54,264 nucleotides of DNA from an uncultured Eubacteriales bacterium (GCA_949283375.1 CASDSM010000034.1:1-54264), one strand, 5' to 3'; shown: positions 7,093-15,507, counted from the stretch's first letter. The notes: generated from the sequence alone by a model not told the origin. A program made the numbers and translations.

Positions 7093-8103
7093 TTACAGCA
7101 GCGGCACCGCCGCTTCGCGGCAGACGCGCACGGTGTCCCGGTCCCAGACGGAGGACTGCACCTCGCCGATGTGGGCCTTGCCGAGCAGGAGCATACACAG
7201 CCGGGACTGTCCGATGCCGCCGCCCACCGTCTGGGGCAGACGGCCCTCGAGCAGCATCCGGTGGAAGGGGAGCTCGCGGCGGCTGTCGCATCCGGAGAGG
7301 GTGAGCTGGCGGTCCAGCGTCTCCGGGTCCACCCGGATGCCCATGGAGGAGACCTCGAAGGCCTGGCCGAGCGTCTCGTTCCAGAAGAGGATGTCGCCGT
7401 TGAGGTTCCAGTCGTCGTAGTCGGGGGCGCGGCCGTCGTGGATCTGGCCGGAGCGCAGCGCGCCGCCGATGTTCTGGACGAAGGCGGTGTGGTGCTCGCG
7501 CACAAAGGCGTTCTCCCGCTCGCGGGGGGTGAGGTCGGGATAGCGGTCCTCCAGCTCCTGCGTGGTGACGAAGGCGACCTCCTCCTCCAGCTGCGGCAGG
7601 GAACAGGTGCGGCCATAGACATTGCGCAGCCCGGTCTGGGTGGCGCAGATGGCCCCCACGATGGAGCGGACGGTCGCGTGGAGATAGTCCTCCGTCCGGT
7701 CACGCGGGGCGATCACCTTCTCCCAGTCCCACTGGTCGACGTAGACGGAGTGGAGGTTGTCGAGCGCCTCATCCCGGCGGATGGCGTTCATGTCGGTCAC
7801 CAGGCCGGTCCCGGCGTGGAAGCCGTAGCGGTAAAGGGCCATGCGCTTCCACTTGGCCAGCGAGTGGACCACCTGCGCCTCGGCGTTGGCGAAGGGGATG
7901 TCAAAGCTGACCGCCCGCTCCACGCCGTTGAGGTCGTCGTTGAGGCCGGTGGTGGCGTCCACGAAGAGGGGGGCGGTGACGCGGTGGAGATTGAGCGCGC
8001 CGCAGAGATGGTCCTCAAACAGCCGCTTGATCAGCCCGATCGCCTTCTGGGTATCGTACAGCCCGAGCAGAGGGGCATAGCCTTGCGGGATATAGCTGGA
8101 CAT
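7093..8103 (-). CDS. asnA: Aspartate--ammonia ligase (asparagine synthetase A)
   Basis: AsnA makes asparagine from aspartate, ammonia and ATP in the cytoplasm; its fold resembles that of class II aminoacyl-tRNA synthetases. The 336-residue length is typical. Recognisable family stretches are FVDATTGLNDDLNGVERAVS near residue 48, LHSVYVDQWDWEKV near residue 117 and the C-terminal GGGIGQSRLCMLLLGKAHIGE. The ATG at 8103 follows GGAG with suitable spacing. A sigma-A promoter is visible at 8154-8182 and a hairpin with a U-tract lies downstream. It appears monocistronic, with no T-box visible in its short leader. Confidence 0.96.
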   Translation of the reverse strand: MSSYIPQGYAPLLGLYDTQKAIGLIKRLFEDHLCGALNLHRVTAPLFVDATTGLNDDLNGVERAVSFDIPFANAEAQVVHSLAKWKRMALYRYGFHAGTGLVTDMNAIRRDEALDNLHSVYVDQWDWEKVIAPRDRTEDYLHATVRSIVGAICATQTGLRNVYGRTCSLPQLEEEVAFVTTQELEDRYPDLTPRERENAFVREHHTAFVQNIGGALRSGQIHDGRAPDYDDWNLNGDILFWNETLGQAFEVSSMGIRVDPETLDRQLTLSGCDSRRELPFHRMLLEGRLPQTVGGGIGQSRLCMLLLGKAHIGEVQSSVWDRDTVRVCREAAVPLL

Positions 8104-8153
8104 AGACAGGACTCCGTTTCTATTACAGTTTTGCAGGTCTCACAACTGGCACT

Positions 8154-8182
8154 ATGGTATCATTTCCCATCGCCGCTGTCAA
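8154..8182 (-). promoter_or_regulatory. Sigma-A promoter of asnA
   Basis: The minus strand has TTGACA (8177-8182), a 17-bp spacer and TACCAT (8154-8159). The predicted leader is only about 45 nt. Confidence 0.75.
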
Positions 8183-8226
8183 ATGAAACCGGACGATTCT
8201 GCACCGCCGGCCGGCGCAGAAACTGC

Positions 8227-8255
8227 TTGCAAGCTGCGGCCGGATGTGGTAGGAT
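8227..8255 (+). promoter_or_regulatory. Promoter of the NMT1-type ABC transporter operon
   Basis: TTGCAA (8227-8232), a 17-bp spacer and TAGGAT (8250-8255). Transcription would begin near 8262, giving a leader of about 200 nt before the first ATG. Confidence 0.6.
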
Positions 8256-8261
8256 ATGGAC

Positions 8262-8458
8262 GAAATCTCAGTTCTGTTCTGACGCCAAAGAGATCTCTGC
8301 GGGGGAAGACGGAGCCTTCTGCACCTTACGGAAGCGCCCTCTTGCTCGCGGCAGGAGGGCTTTTTTGCTGCTGTGCGCCGCCGGCGCATGCCAGTCCGTG
8401 CAGCCCTCCCGCCGGAACGGATGCCTGAGAGAATCATTTCTCAGAGGAGGAAACTGAC
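8262..8458 (+). promoter_or_regulatory. Structured 5' leader with internal terminator, possible attenuator or riboswitch
   Basis: Between the promoter and the ABC transporter gene lies a terminator (8336-8366) that no upstream plus-strand gene would need. About 75 nt precede it. CTTC at 8316-8319 can pair with GAAG on either side (8305-8308 or 8331-8334), which is suggestive but short. A second hairpin, CTGAGA (8425-8430) with TCTCAG (8439-8444), ends directly before the AGGAGG site at 8445-8450. I could not match the sequence to TPP, guanidine, purine or other known classes. Confidence 0.5.
8336..8366 (+). terminator. Intrinsic terminator inside the transporter leader
   Basis: GCCCTCTTGC (8336-8345) pairs with GCAGGAGGGC (8351-8360) with one G-U pair, followed by six T (8361-8366). 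It is a textbook intrinsic terminator in the plus direction. Confidence 0.85.
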
Positions 8459-9595
8459 ATGAAGAAACTGCTTGCCCTGCTGCTGGCGCTGGCGATGACG
8501 CTGGCCCTGGCCGCCTGCGGCGCGCCGGCGGAGGATGCCGGCGCGGACACCGGCGACGCCTCCACAACGGAGGACGCCGGCGCGGACACCGGCGACGCCT
8601 CCGCATCGGAGGATACCGGCGACGGCGCCGGGGAGGAGACCCCGGACGCCGCGGAGGAGCCCGCCGGAGAGGCGGAGGAGCCGGAGAACGGCGATGCTGC
8701 GGCGGAAGAGGTGACCGTCCGCGTCGGCTCGCTCAAGGGCCCGACCTCCATCGGCCTTGCCAAGCTCCGCTCGGACAGCGAGGCGGGCCAGAGCGACGGG
8801 AGCTATGCCTTCACCCTGGAGACGGACGCCTCCGCCCTGCTCACGGCGATGGTGAACGAGGAGCTGGACATCGCCCTCATCCCCGCCAACGCCGCGTCCA
8901 TCTGGTATAACCGCCTGGAGGGCGGCGTGACCTGCCTGGATGTGAACACCCTCGGCGTGCTCTACGTCATCGCCGCGGACGGCTCCATCGCCTCCATCGA
9001 GGACCTCGCGGGCAGGACGATCTACCTCCCCGGCCAGGGGACCAGCCCGGACTACGTCCTGCAATACCTCCTCTCCCAGCACGGCATGAGCCTGGAGGAT
9101 GTGACGGTGGAGTATCAGTCGGAGGCCACCGAGGTGATCGCCGCCCTGACCGCTGACCCGGAGGGGATCGGCCTGCTGCCCCAGCCGTCCGTCACCGCCG
9201 CCCTCGGCCAGCTGGAGGGCTTCGCCATCGCGCTCGACCTGACAGAGGAGTGGGGGAAGGTCTGTGACACCGGCCTGCTCACCGGCGTGACGGTGGTGCG
9301 CACCGCCTTCCTCAACGAGCATCCCGAGGCGGTCGGGGCCTTCCTCGCCGCCCATGAGGCGAGCGCCGCCTACGTCTCCGAGGACGTCGCCGCCGTCGCC
9401 CAGCTCGTGGAGGAGTACGGCATCATGGCCAGCGCCGCCGTGGCGGAGAAGGCGATCCCCTCCTGCAACGTGACCTTCATCGCCGGCGAGGAGATGCGCG
9501 ACATGGTCTCCGGCTACCTCCAGGTGCTCTATGACCTCGACCCGTCCTCCGTGGGCGGCGCGCTGCCGGACGAGGCCTTCTATTACCTTGGCTGA
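8459..9595 (+). CDS. NMT1/TauA-type ABC transporter substrate-binding lipoprotein
   Basis: The protein has 378 residues with a lipoprotein signal; the lipobox is LAAC with the modified cysteine at residue 20. An acidic Ala/Glu/Asp/Gly linker (about 22-83) contains the repeat DAGADTGDAS twice, encoded by a 39-bp tandem repeat starting near 8531. The periplasmic-binding fold then begins at VRVGSLKGPTSIGLA. This is the NitT/TauT (NMT1/THI5-like) branch, whose members bind sulfonates, nitrate, hydroxymethylpyrimidine or other small solutes. The permease and ATPase genes follow with overlaps. The ligand cannot be read from the sequence. Confidence 0.88.
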   Translation: MKKLLALLLALAMTLALAACGAPAEDAGADTGDASTTEDAGADTGDASASEDTGDGAGEETPDAAEEPAGEAEEPENGDAAAEEVTVRVGSLKGPTSIGLAKLRSDSEAGQSDGSYAFTLETDASALLTAMVNEELDIALIPANAASIWYNRLEGGVTCLDVNTLGVLYVIAADGSIASIEDLAGRTIYLPGQGTSPDYVLQYLLSQHGMSLEDVTVEYQSEATEVIAALTADPEGIGLLPQPSVTAALGQLEGFAIALDLTEEWGKVCDTGLLTGVTVVRTAFLNEHPEAVGAFLAAHEASAAYVSEDVAAVAQLVEEYGIMASAAVAEKAIPSCNVTFIAGEEMRDMVSGYLQVLYDLDPSSVGGALPDEAFYYLG

Positions 9596-10358
9596 TCTCC
9601 TGCTGCGCTGGAAGCGGCCGCTCATCGTCCTCGCCTGGCTCCTGCTCTGGCAGGGGGCGAGCTGGTGGGTGGATGAGCCGGTCATCCTCGCCGGGCCGCT
9701 GGAGGCCCTCGCCGCCCTGGCCCGGATGGGGATGACGGCGGCCTTCTGGCAGACGGTGCTCTTCACCGGGCTGCGGATCGCGGGGGGCTTCCTGCTCGCC
9801 TTCGGCGCGGGGGTGGCCCTCGCGGCGGCAAGCGTGCGCTGGCCCCTGCTCGGCGACCTGCTCGCCCCGGCGGTGACTGCGATGAAGTCGGTGCCGGTGG
9901 TCTGCTTTGTCATCCTCGCCCTCGTCTGGGTGGGCTCTGACCGGCTGACCTTTGTCATCGTGTTCGCCATCGTCTTTCCCATCCTCTATGTCCAGACGCG
10001 CGAGGGGCTTGGCCGGGTGGACGGCGCGCTGCTGGAGATGGCGGAGGTCTTCCGTATGCCCGCCTGGCGGCGCGTGCGCTACCTCTACCTCCCCGCCCTG
10101 ATGCCCTCGCTCACCAGCGGCTGCCAGCTCGCCCTCGGCATGAGCTGGAAGTCGGGGGTGGCGGCGGAGGTGATCGGCACCCCGCTCCACTCGGTCGGCC
10201 AGGAACTCTACTTTGCCAAAATCTACCTGGAGATCGACCGGCTCTTTGCCTGGACCTTTGTCATCATCCTGCTCAGCCTGGCCTTCGAGCGGCTCTTTCT
10301 GCTGCTCCTCGGCCGGGTGGGCCGCGTGCTGGAGGGGACGGACGATGTACGGATGTGA
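9588..10358 (+). CDS. NitT/TauT-type ABC transporter permease
   Basis: This permease has about 256 residues and six hydrophobic segments. The coupling region reads LLEMAEVFRMPAWRRVRYLYLPALMP (the EAA loop, shown by its E-A and G/P positions), as in SsuC/TauC. The best start is a TTG at 9588 that overlaps the stop of the preceding gene by 8 bp; an in-frame ATG at 9531 would add residues without family similarity deep inside the upstream gene. The gene partners the binding protein and the downstream ATPase. The start is uncertain; the family is secure. Confidence 0.85.
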   Translation: MADLLLRWKRPLIVLAWLLLWQGASWWVDEPVILAGPLEALAALARMGMTAAFWQTVLFTGLRIAGGFLLAFGAGVALAAASVRWPLLGDLLAPAVTAMKSVPVVCFVILALVWVGSDRLTFVIVFAIVFPILYVQTREGLGRVDGALLEMAEVFRMPAWRRVRYLYLPALMPSLTSGCQLALGMSWKSGVAAEVIGTPLHSVGQELYFAKIYLEIDRLFAWTFVIILLSLAFERLFLLLLGRVGRVLEGTDDVRM

Positions 10359-10923
10359 GCATATTACCCGCCGCTATGGGGAGCGCACCGTCCTGCGGGA
10401 CCTGACCCTCTCCTTTGACCCGGGGGGCTGCTACTGCCTGATGGCCCCCTCCGGGGCGGGGAAGACCACCCTCTTCCGCCTGCTGGCCGGGCTGGAGCGC
10501 CCGGACGGGGGGCGGCTGGTGGGCTTCGGGGGCGCGCGCTGTGCGGTGGTCTTTCAGGAGGACCGGCTGTGCGCCCACCTCTCACCGGTGACCAATGTGG
10601 CGATGGTCCAGCCCGGACGGGCGGACCGCGCGGCGCTGGAGGCGGCGCTGGGGGAGATCCTCCCCGCGAACTGCCTGCACCAGCCGGTGCGGGAGCTCTC
10701 CGGCGGGATGAAGCGCCGGGTGGCCATCGCCCGGGCGGTGCTCGCCCCGTCCGACGTGCTGCTGATGGACGAGCCGTTTACCGGCCTGGACGGGGCGAGC
10801 CGCGCGCGCACAGCGGCGTGGATCGCCGCGCGGCGGGCGGGGCGGCTGCTCCTGCTGAGCACGCACCGCGCGGACGAGGCCGCACTGCTCGGCGCGCAGC
10901 TTCTGACGCTTCAGCTGTCATAA
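10345..10923 (+). CDS. NitT/TauT-type ABC transporter ATP-binding protein
   Basis: This is a short ATPase of 192 residues. Walker A is APSGAGKTT, the signature is ELSGGMKRRVAIARA, Walker B is VLLMDEPFTGLD and the switch His lies in LLSTHRADEAALL. The ATG at 10345 sits behind GGAGGGG and overlaps the permease end by 14 bp, showing tight translational coupling. The protein is shorter than the usual 240 residues of SsuB/TauB because the C-terminal part is reduced, but every catalytic motif is present. A strong hairpin follows the stop. Confidence 0.92.
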   Translation: MYGCEHITRRYGERTVLRDLTLSFDPGGCYCLMAPSGAGKTTLFRLLAGLERPDGGRLVGFGGARCAVVFQEDRLCAHLSPVTNVAMVQPGRADRAALEAALGEILPANCLHQPVRELSGGMKRRVAIARAVLAPSDVLLMDEPFTGLDGASRARTAAWIAARRAGRLLLLSTHRADEAALLGAQLLTLQLS

Positions 10924-10939
10924 GAGAATATCTAAACGG

Positions 10940-10970
10940 CAGGGGCCGGCGGATTTTCCGCCGGCCCCTG
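10940..10970. terminator. Hairpin between the ABC operon and pcp
   Basis: CAGGGGCCGGCGG (10940-10952) pairs perfectly with CCGCCGGCCCCTG (10958-10970) across a T-rich loop. It lies between convergent genes and likely serves both, although no long T-run follows. Confidence 0.65.
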
Positions 10971-10978
10971 ATGCATGT

Positions 10979-11593
10979 TCAGAACAGATCCGCGCAGCAG
11001 ACCTGAATGGCGGTCTCCAGCGCCCGCGTCATCTGCCCCAGCTCCATCCCGGGCGGGAGGGGGGACTTGGCCGCCGCCTGCCCGGAGGAGTAGGGGACGT
11101 GAAGAAAGCCGCCGTATACCGCCCTCTCCTCCCGGGCCAGCAGGTCCATCAGCGTATAGAACAGGTGGTTGCAGACGTAGGTCCCCGCGCTGTAGGAGAG
11201 TGCGGCGGGGATGCCTCCGGCGCAGAGGGCGGAGACGATCTCCCGTGTGGGCAGGGTGGCAAAATAGGCCGCCGGCCCGTCCGGGCGGATGGGCCGGTCG
11301 TGCGGCTGCGCGCCGTCGTTGTCCGGGATGGCGGCGTCCTGCAGGTTCACCGCCACCCGCTCCACGCAGATGCCCGCCCTGCCGCCGGCCTGACCGGTGC
11401 AGAGGACGACGTCCGGCCGGACCCGCCGCAGCGCCGCCGCCAGCGCCCCGCCGGAGGCGGCGAAGGAGACCGGCAGCTCCACTGCCGTGACCTCCGCGCG
11501 CCCGATGCGCCCTGGCAGGCGCCGGACCGCCTCCCAGGATGGATTGACCGTCTCCCCGCCAAACGGGGCAAAGCCGGTGACCAGTACCCTCAT
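10979..11593 (-). CDS. pcp: Pyroglutamyl-peptidase I
   Basis: Pcp is a cytosolic cysteine peptidase (C15) that removes N-terminal pyroglutamate from peptides. From the ATG at 11593, preceded by AGGAGGGAACGGAG, it has 204 residues, close to the family norm. Features are LVTGFAPFGGETVNPSW at the N-terminus, Glu78 in GICVERVAVN, Cys141 in GTYVCNHLFY and His165 in GGFLHVPY, matching the Glu-Cys-His catalytic arrangement of the family. An upstream in-frame Met (start at 11647) is possible but lacks a binding site. Confidence 0.96.
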   Translation of the reverse strand: MRVLVTGFAPFGGETVNPSWEAVRRLPGRIGRAEVTAVELPVSFAASGGALAAALRRVRPDVVLCTGQAGGRAGICVERVAVNLQDAAIPDNDGAQPHDRPIRPDGPAAYFATLPTREIVSALCAGGIPAALSYSAGTYVCNHLFYTLMDLLAREERAVYGGFLHVPYSSGQAAAKSPLPPGMELGQMTRALETAIQVCCADLF

Positions 11594-11666
11594 CTCCGTT
11601 CCCTCCTGCATATCTTCTCCCTGGCAGGATAGCGGATTTTTTCCCACCTGTCCAGCCCCTCTGAAA

Positions 11667-11903
11667 TGCGCAACTGTTGCGCTCTGTGTTGGTGAACAGC
11701 GACAAAAAGAGACAGGAAAAATACAGCAAGATTTACAAAATTCAAAAAGGCATTCGGAATCCCCTGTTAAAACTGCCTATGAAATGCTATACTTTTCTCA
11801 GTTTCCGGCGGAGGATTGCGAAACAGTTGCGCAAGTTTCGGATCGCGGACGGCTCCGCCCGCAGCGGGGAATGACTTCGGGAAGGGAGGACAACAGTTGC
11901 GCA
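11667..11903. promoter_or_regulatory. Three copies of a CAGTTGCGCA decamer upstream of the galactanase
   Basis: TGCGCAACTG (11667-11676) is the exact reverse complement of CAGTTGCGCA, found at 11824-11833 and 11894-11903. The first copy is part of the palindrome GCGCAAC-T-GTTGCGC (11668-11682). A possible -10, TATACT, lies at 11788-11793 with a weak -35. The copies flank this promoter candidate and could be operators for the GH53 gene. The gap 11594-11940 has no supported gene. Confidence 0.45.
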
Positions 11904-11940
11904 GCAGAAGGGACAAAACGGATTTTTTCAGGGAGATGAG

Positions 11941-14900
11941 ATGTACATGAAAAAACGAATGGGAGGCCTGGCCCGGCGGGCGCTGGCCCTGCTGCTGACG
12001 CTGACGGCCCTGCTCTCGCTGATGGTGAGCGGCGCCGCGGCGGCGGAGGTGGGGGAGGAGACGACCCTCACAGAGGGCTACGCTCTGACGGTCACACCGA
12101 GCGCCACCGAGGCGGCGCCGGGGGACACGATCACCCTCACCATCGAAGTCTACTCCGGCAGCGAGCAGGTCACCGACCTCTCCGCCGCCGGGCTGAACCT
12201 GACCACCTGGCTGGACTACTATGCCGATAACGGCCATGAGGACGGCAACAGCGACGCGACCATCGCCTCGCCCAACGCCCTCACCACCGAGGTCACCCTC
12301 CCCAGTGCCGGGACTTATTATCTGGTCACTGAGCTGTATGACAGCGCGTGGACCAAGCTGGCCTCCGCCACCACCACGGTGACGGTAGCCGAGGCGACAG
12401 AGCCGGAGACACCGGAACCGGAGACGCCGGAGGTCCCCTCCGAGGGCTACGCTCTGACCGTCACCTCCAGCGCCACCGAGGCGGCGCCGGGGGATGTCAT
12501 CACCCTCACCATCTCGGTCTACTCGGACGGCGAACCGGTCACCGATCTCGCCGCCGCCGGGCTGAACCTGACCACCTGGCTGGACTCGTGGAACGATCAC
12601 GCCGATGGCAACAGCGATGCGGTCATCTCCGATGAGCACGCGCTCACGACAGAGGTCACACTCCCCAGCGCCGGGACGTACTACCTTGTCACTGAGCTGT
12701 ATGACAGCGCGTGGACCAAGCTGACCTCCACCACCACCACGGTGACCGTCTCCGCCCCCGCTGTGGAGGCCGCCATCAACGTGGAGAAGGTCCCCGGCCT
12801 CTCCTCCGACTTCATCATGGGCATGGACATCTCCTCCGTCCTGTCTGAGTTTGCAAGCGGCGTGACCTACCGCGACTTGGACGGCAACGTGATCGACAAT
12901 ATCACCGATTTCTGCCAGTTCCTCAAGAGCTGCGGCGTCACCCACGTCCGCGTCCGCATCTGGAACGACCCCTTTGACAGCGCGGGCAACGGCTACGGCG
13001 GCGGCAACAACGATGTGGCGGCTGCGGCGGAGATCGCCAGAGGCTGCGCCGCGGCGGGGCTGGAGATGCTCCTCGACTTCCACTGCTCCGACTTCTGGTG
13101 CGACCCGGGCAAGCAGCAGGCCCCCAAGGCCTGGAAGGACTACACCGTAGACGAGAAGGCGGATGCCCTTGCGGCCTTCCTCACCGATTCTCTCACCACA
13201 ATTCAGGCCACCGGCGCCACCATCGCCATGGTCCAGGTGGGCAACGAGACGAACAGCGGCTTTATCGGCGTCTCCGACCGGGCGGAGATGTGCGCCCTCT
13301 TCAACGCCGGTTCCGCGGCCATCCGGGCCTTTGACCCGTCCATCCAGGTGGTCATCCATGTCACCAACCCGGAGAAGAGCACCATGACGAGCTGGGCCGC
13401 CACCCTGGACGCCAACGGCGTGGATTATGACGTGCTGGCCACCTCCTACTATCCCTCCTGGCACGGCACCCTCGCCAACCTGAAGAGCCAGCTCGAGACG
13501 GTCCGGACGACCTACGGCAAGGAGGTTATGGTGGCCGAGACCAGCTACGCCTTCACCCTGGACGACACCGACGGCCACGACAACACCATCCGTTCGGGCA
13601 ACAACGACACCATGATGTGCGAGACCCAGTACCCCTTCTCCGTCCAGGGCCAGGCCAGCTACCTGCGGGACATCATCGCCGCGGTGCACGGGGCCGGCGG
13701 CATCGGCGTGTACTACTGGGAGTCCGCCTGGGTCACCGTGGGGGACACCACCGGCCTGAGCGATGACGCACTGACCGCCCAGGTGGACGCCAACAAGGCG
13801 ATCTGGGAGCAATACGGCTCCGGCTGGGCCTCCAGCTATGCCGCAGAGTATGACCCCACCGACGCCGGGACGTGGTACGGCGGCTCTGCCGTGGACAATC
13901 AGGCCCTCTTTGCCGCCGACGGCTCCGCCCTCGCGAGCATCGAGGTCTGGAAGCTGGTGCAGACCGGCGCGGTCTCCAACCGCGTCTCGGTGGACAGCAT
14001 CGCCGCCCCTGCCGAGACCATCGAGGCGGGCGGGACCTATGCCCTGCCTGAGACGGTCACCGTCACCTACAGCAGCGGTGCGGTGGAGGAGCCGGTCACC
14101 TGGGACGAGGCGGAAGCCGCCGCGGTGGACGCCAACACGCCGGGGACCTACGAGGTCCACGGCACGGTGACCTTCTCCAAGACGGTGGATGACGGGGCCT
14201 ATGCCGGGGCGGCCTCGGCTGAGGTGGTCTACACCCTGACGGTGCAGTATCCCAACCTGATCACGAACAGCGATCTCGCCGGTTTCGAGGACGGGTCCTA
14301 CTTTGACACCACCGGCTCCGGCCTGAAGGCCATCCCCAGCAATGAGGACGTCCTGGAGGGCAGCGGTACCCTCCACTGGTACAGCGCCTCCGCCACCTCC
14401 GCCACCGTCACCACGAAGGACACCTTCTCCCTGGACGCCGGGAGCTACACCTTCCAGTGCATCGCCATGGGCTATGCCGGGGACACGGTGACCCTGAACA
14501 TTCTGGACGCAGAGGGGAATGTTCTGGCGGAGGGCACCCCCGCCGCCATGGCCGGGTGGACCACCGACCCCGCCCAGTGCGTGGCGCCCGCCGTCTCCTT
14601 TACCCTGACCGAGGCCGCCGAGGTGAAGCTCTCCCTGACCATCGGCATCCAGGCCGGCGGCTGGGGCAGCGCCGACGCCCTCTACCTCTATCAGACGGCG
14701 GCGGCTGAGGAGCCGGAGCCCGAGCCGGTCTACGCCGACGCGGTGCTGAACGTCTGCGTAAATGACGCGGTGACCGTCCTGTCCAAGAACGGCCCGGAGG
14801 GGGAGAGCGCCACCTTCACCGCCGCTGAGATCGAGGCGGCCGCCCTGGCCCTGGTCCCCGAGGGCTACGCCCTCACGGCGGACTATGCCGACGTGACGGT

Positions 14901-15060
14901 GGCCTACGGCGGGGAGGAGACGGTCTCCTTCACCGCCACGGAAGTGGAGCCGGAGCCTGATCCCGACCCGGACACCCCGGTGAAGCCCCAGATCCCCATC
15001 CTGGGGGCGGTCATCCACTGGATCGCCAGCGTCATCAAGAAGCTCTTCTGGTGGCTGTAA
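11941..15060 (+). CDS. Secreted multidomain arabinogalactan endo-beta-1,4-galactanase (GH53)
   Basis: This 1039-residue protein has a Sec signal peptide (about 1-35). Two near-identical Ig-like repeats follow (about 45-145 and 165-275, each from EGYALTVT to TTVTV) with a Pro/Glu/Thr linker. The GH53 barrel (about 282-680) has acid/base Glu436 in VQVGNETNSG and nucleophile Glu533 in VMVAETSY. A bacterial Ig-like domain (about 685-770), a beta-sandwich resembling CBM61 galactan-binding modules (about 775-920) and a C-terminal DPD-rich stretch ending in a hydrophobic WIASVIKKLFWWL segment complete it. It should cut beta-1,4-galactan outside the cell, feeding the GH42 system further on. The start could also be the ATG at 11947. 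Confidence 0.92.
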   Translation: MYMKKRMGGLARRALALLLTLTALLSLMVSGAAAAEVGEETTLTEGYALTVTPSATEAAPGDTITLTIEVYSGSEQVTDLSAAGLNLTTWLDYYADNGHEDGNSDATIASPNALTTEVTLPSAGTYYLVTELYDSAWTKLASATTTVTVAEATEPETPEPETPEVPSEGYALTVTSSATEAAPGDVITLTISVYSDGEPVTDLAAAGLNLTTWLDSWNDHADGNSDAVISDEHALTTEVTLPSAGTYYLVTELYDSAWTKLTSTTTTVTVSAPAVEAAINVEKVPGLSSDFIMGMDISSVLSEFASGVTYRDLDGNVIDNITDFCQFLKSCGVTHVRVRIWNDPFDSAGNGYGGGNNDVAAAAEIARGCAAAGLEMLLDFHCSDFWCDPGKQQAPKAWKDYTVDEKADALAAFLTDSLTTIQATGATIAMVQVGNETNSGFIGVSDRAEMCALFNAGSAAIRAFDPSIQVVIHVTNPEKSTMTSWAATLDANGVDYDVLATSYYPSWHGTLANLKSQLETVRTTYGKEVMVAETSYAFTLDDTDGHDNTIRSGNNDTMMCETQYPFSVQGQASYLRDIIAAVHGAGGIGVYYWESAWVTVGDTTGLSDDALTAQVDANKAIWEQYGSGWASSYAAEYDPTDAGTWYGGSAVDNQALFAADGSALASIEVWKLVQTGAVSNRVSVDSIAAPAETIEAGGTYALPETVTVTYSSGAVEEPVTWDEAEAAAVDANTPGTYEVHGTVTFSKTVDDGAYAGAASAEVVYTLTVQYPNLITNSDLAGFEDGSYFDTTGSGLKAIPSNEDVLEGSGTLHWYSASATSATVTTKDTFSLDAGSYTFQCIAMGYAGDTVTLNILDAEGNVLAEGTPAAMAGWTTDPAQCVAPAVSFTLTEAAEVKLSLTIGIQAGGWGSADALYLYQTAAAEEPEPEPVYADAVLNVCVNDAVTVLSKNGPEGESATFTAAEIEAAALALVPEGYALTADYADVTVAYGGEETVSFTATEVEPEPDPDPDTPVKPQIPILGAVIHWIASVIKKLFWWL

Positions 15061-15100
15061 GCCGCCCGGCGGAGCGCATGTAAACACCTAGAGACCCAGA

Positions 15101-15130
15101 CGGGCGGGATGGCTTCGGCCATCCCGCCCG
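15101..15130 (+). terminator. UUCG-capped hairpin after the galactanase
   Basis: CGGGCGGGATGGC (15101-15113) and GCCATCCCGCCCG (15118-15130) form a perfect 13-bp stem capped by TTCG. No T-run follows. Confidence 0.65.
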
Positions 15131-15174
15131 CAGTCTGTCGAAAAAGCATGTTTGGCGTGATAAAAGCGAGACAA

Positions 15175-15440
15175 AAAGTTCAGAGAGCCCTCCGCAGGAG
15201 CTTTGTTGCGCAGCAACAAAATAAAGCGCAATTCGTTTTTGGAACGGGCGCCCCCCCAAGGGGCCCCCTCTTGCCCCTGCGGGGCAATTCACCTTGTTGT
15301 ACCGGCCCAAAAACGCAGGGAGGCCGGGCGTATGCCCCGAAGGGATGCGCGGCCGAGCCGCCAACGGCGTCGACAAAGTACCCTTGGGGTGCGGGTCGGC
15401 CGCATATTTCGAACAAAATCGCAGATTTTGTTCGAGTGGT
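15175..15440. repeat. Intergenic hairpin-string repeat, copy A
   Basis: This non-coding stretch is a string of short hairpins: TTTGTTGC/GCAACAAA (near 15203-15221), TTGCCCC/GGGGCAA (near 15270), and CGAACAAAATC (15410-15420) with GATTTTGTTCG (15424-15434). The block GCGCAATTCGTTTTTGGAAC, then TGTACCGGCCCAAAAAC, and the final GAACAAAATC hairpin recur in the same order and in diverged form at 37345-37435. No gene is supported here. Confidence 0.6.
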
Positions 15441-15507
15441 TTTGTGTGCTGGCGCTTTCCTGTCCGCTGTGGTATCATGGGCCAAACGGAACGGGAGGCG
15501 CGATGCG

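Noticed and set aside
8262-8340. A guanidine-I riboswitch before a TauT-type transporter
   Set aside because: The conserved ACGG...GGTC...CTGGTCCGAGAG pattern is absent.
8401-8458. A TPP riboswitch suggested by CTGAGA before the NMT1-type gene
   Set aside because: CTGAGA here is one arm of a simple hairpin, and the other conserved TPP elements (ACCTGATCTGG-like and GGGTGC) are missing.
8520-8640. A possible frameshift or assembly artefact at the 39-bp repeat in the binding-protein gene
   Set aside because: The repeat keeps the frame and encodes a plausible acidic linker after the lipobox.
11767-15087. A 1106-codon minus-strand frame opposite the galactanase
   Set aside because: The same shadow effect applies: repetitive Gly/Val/Arg composition without domains, while the plus frame encodes a complete GH53 enzyme with signal peptide.
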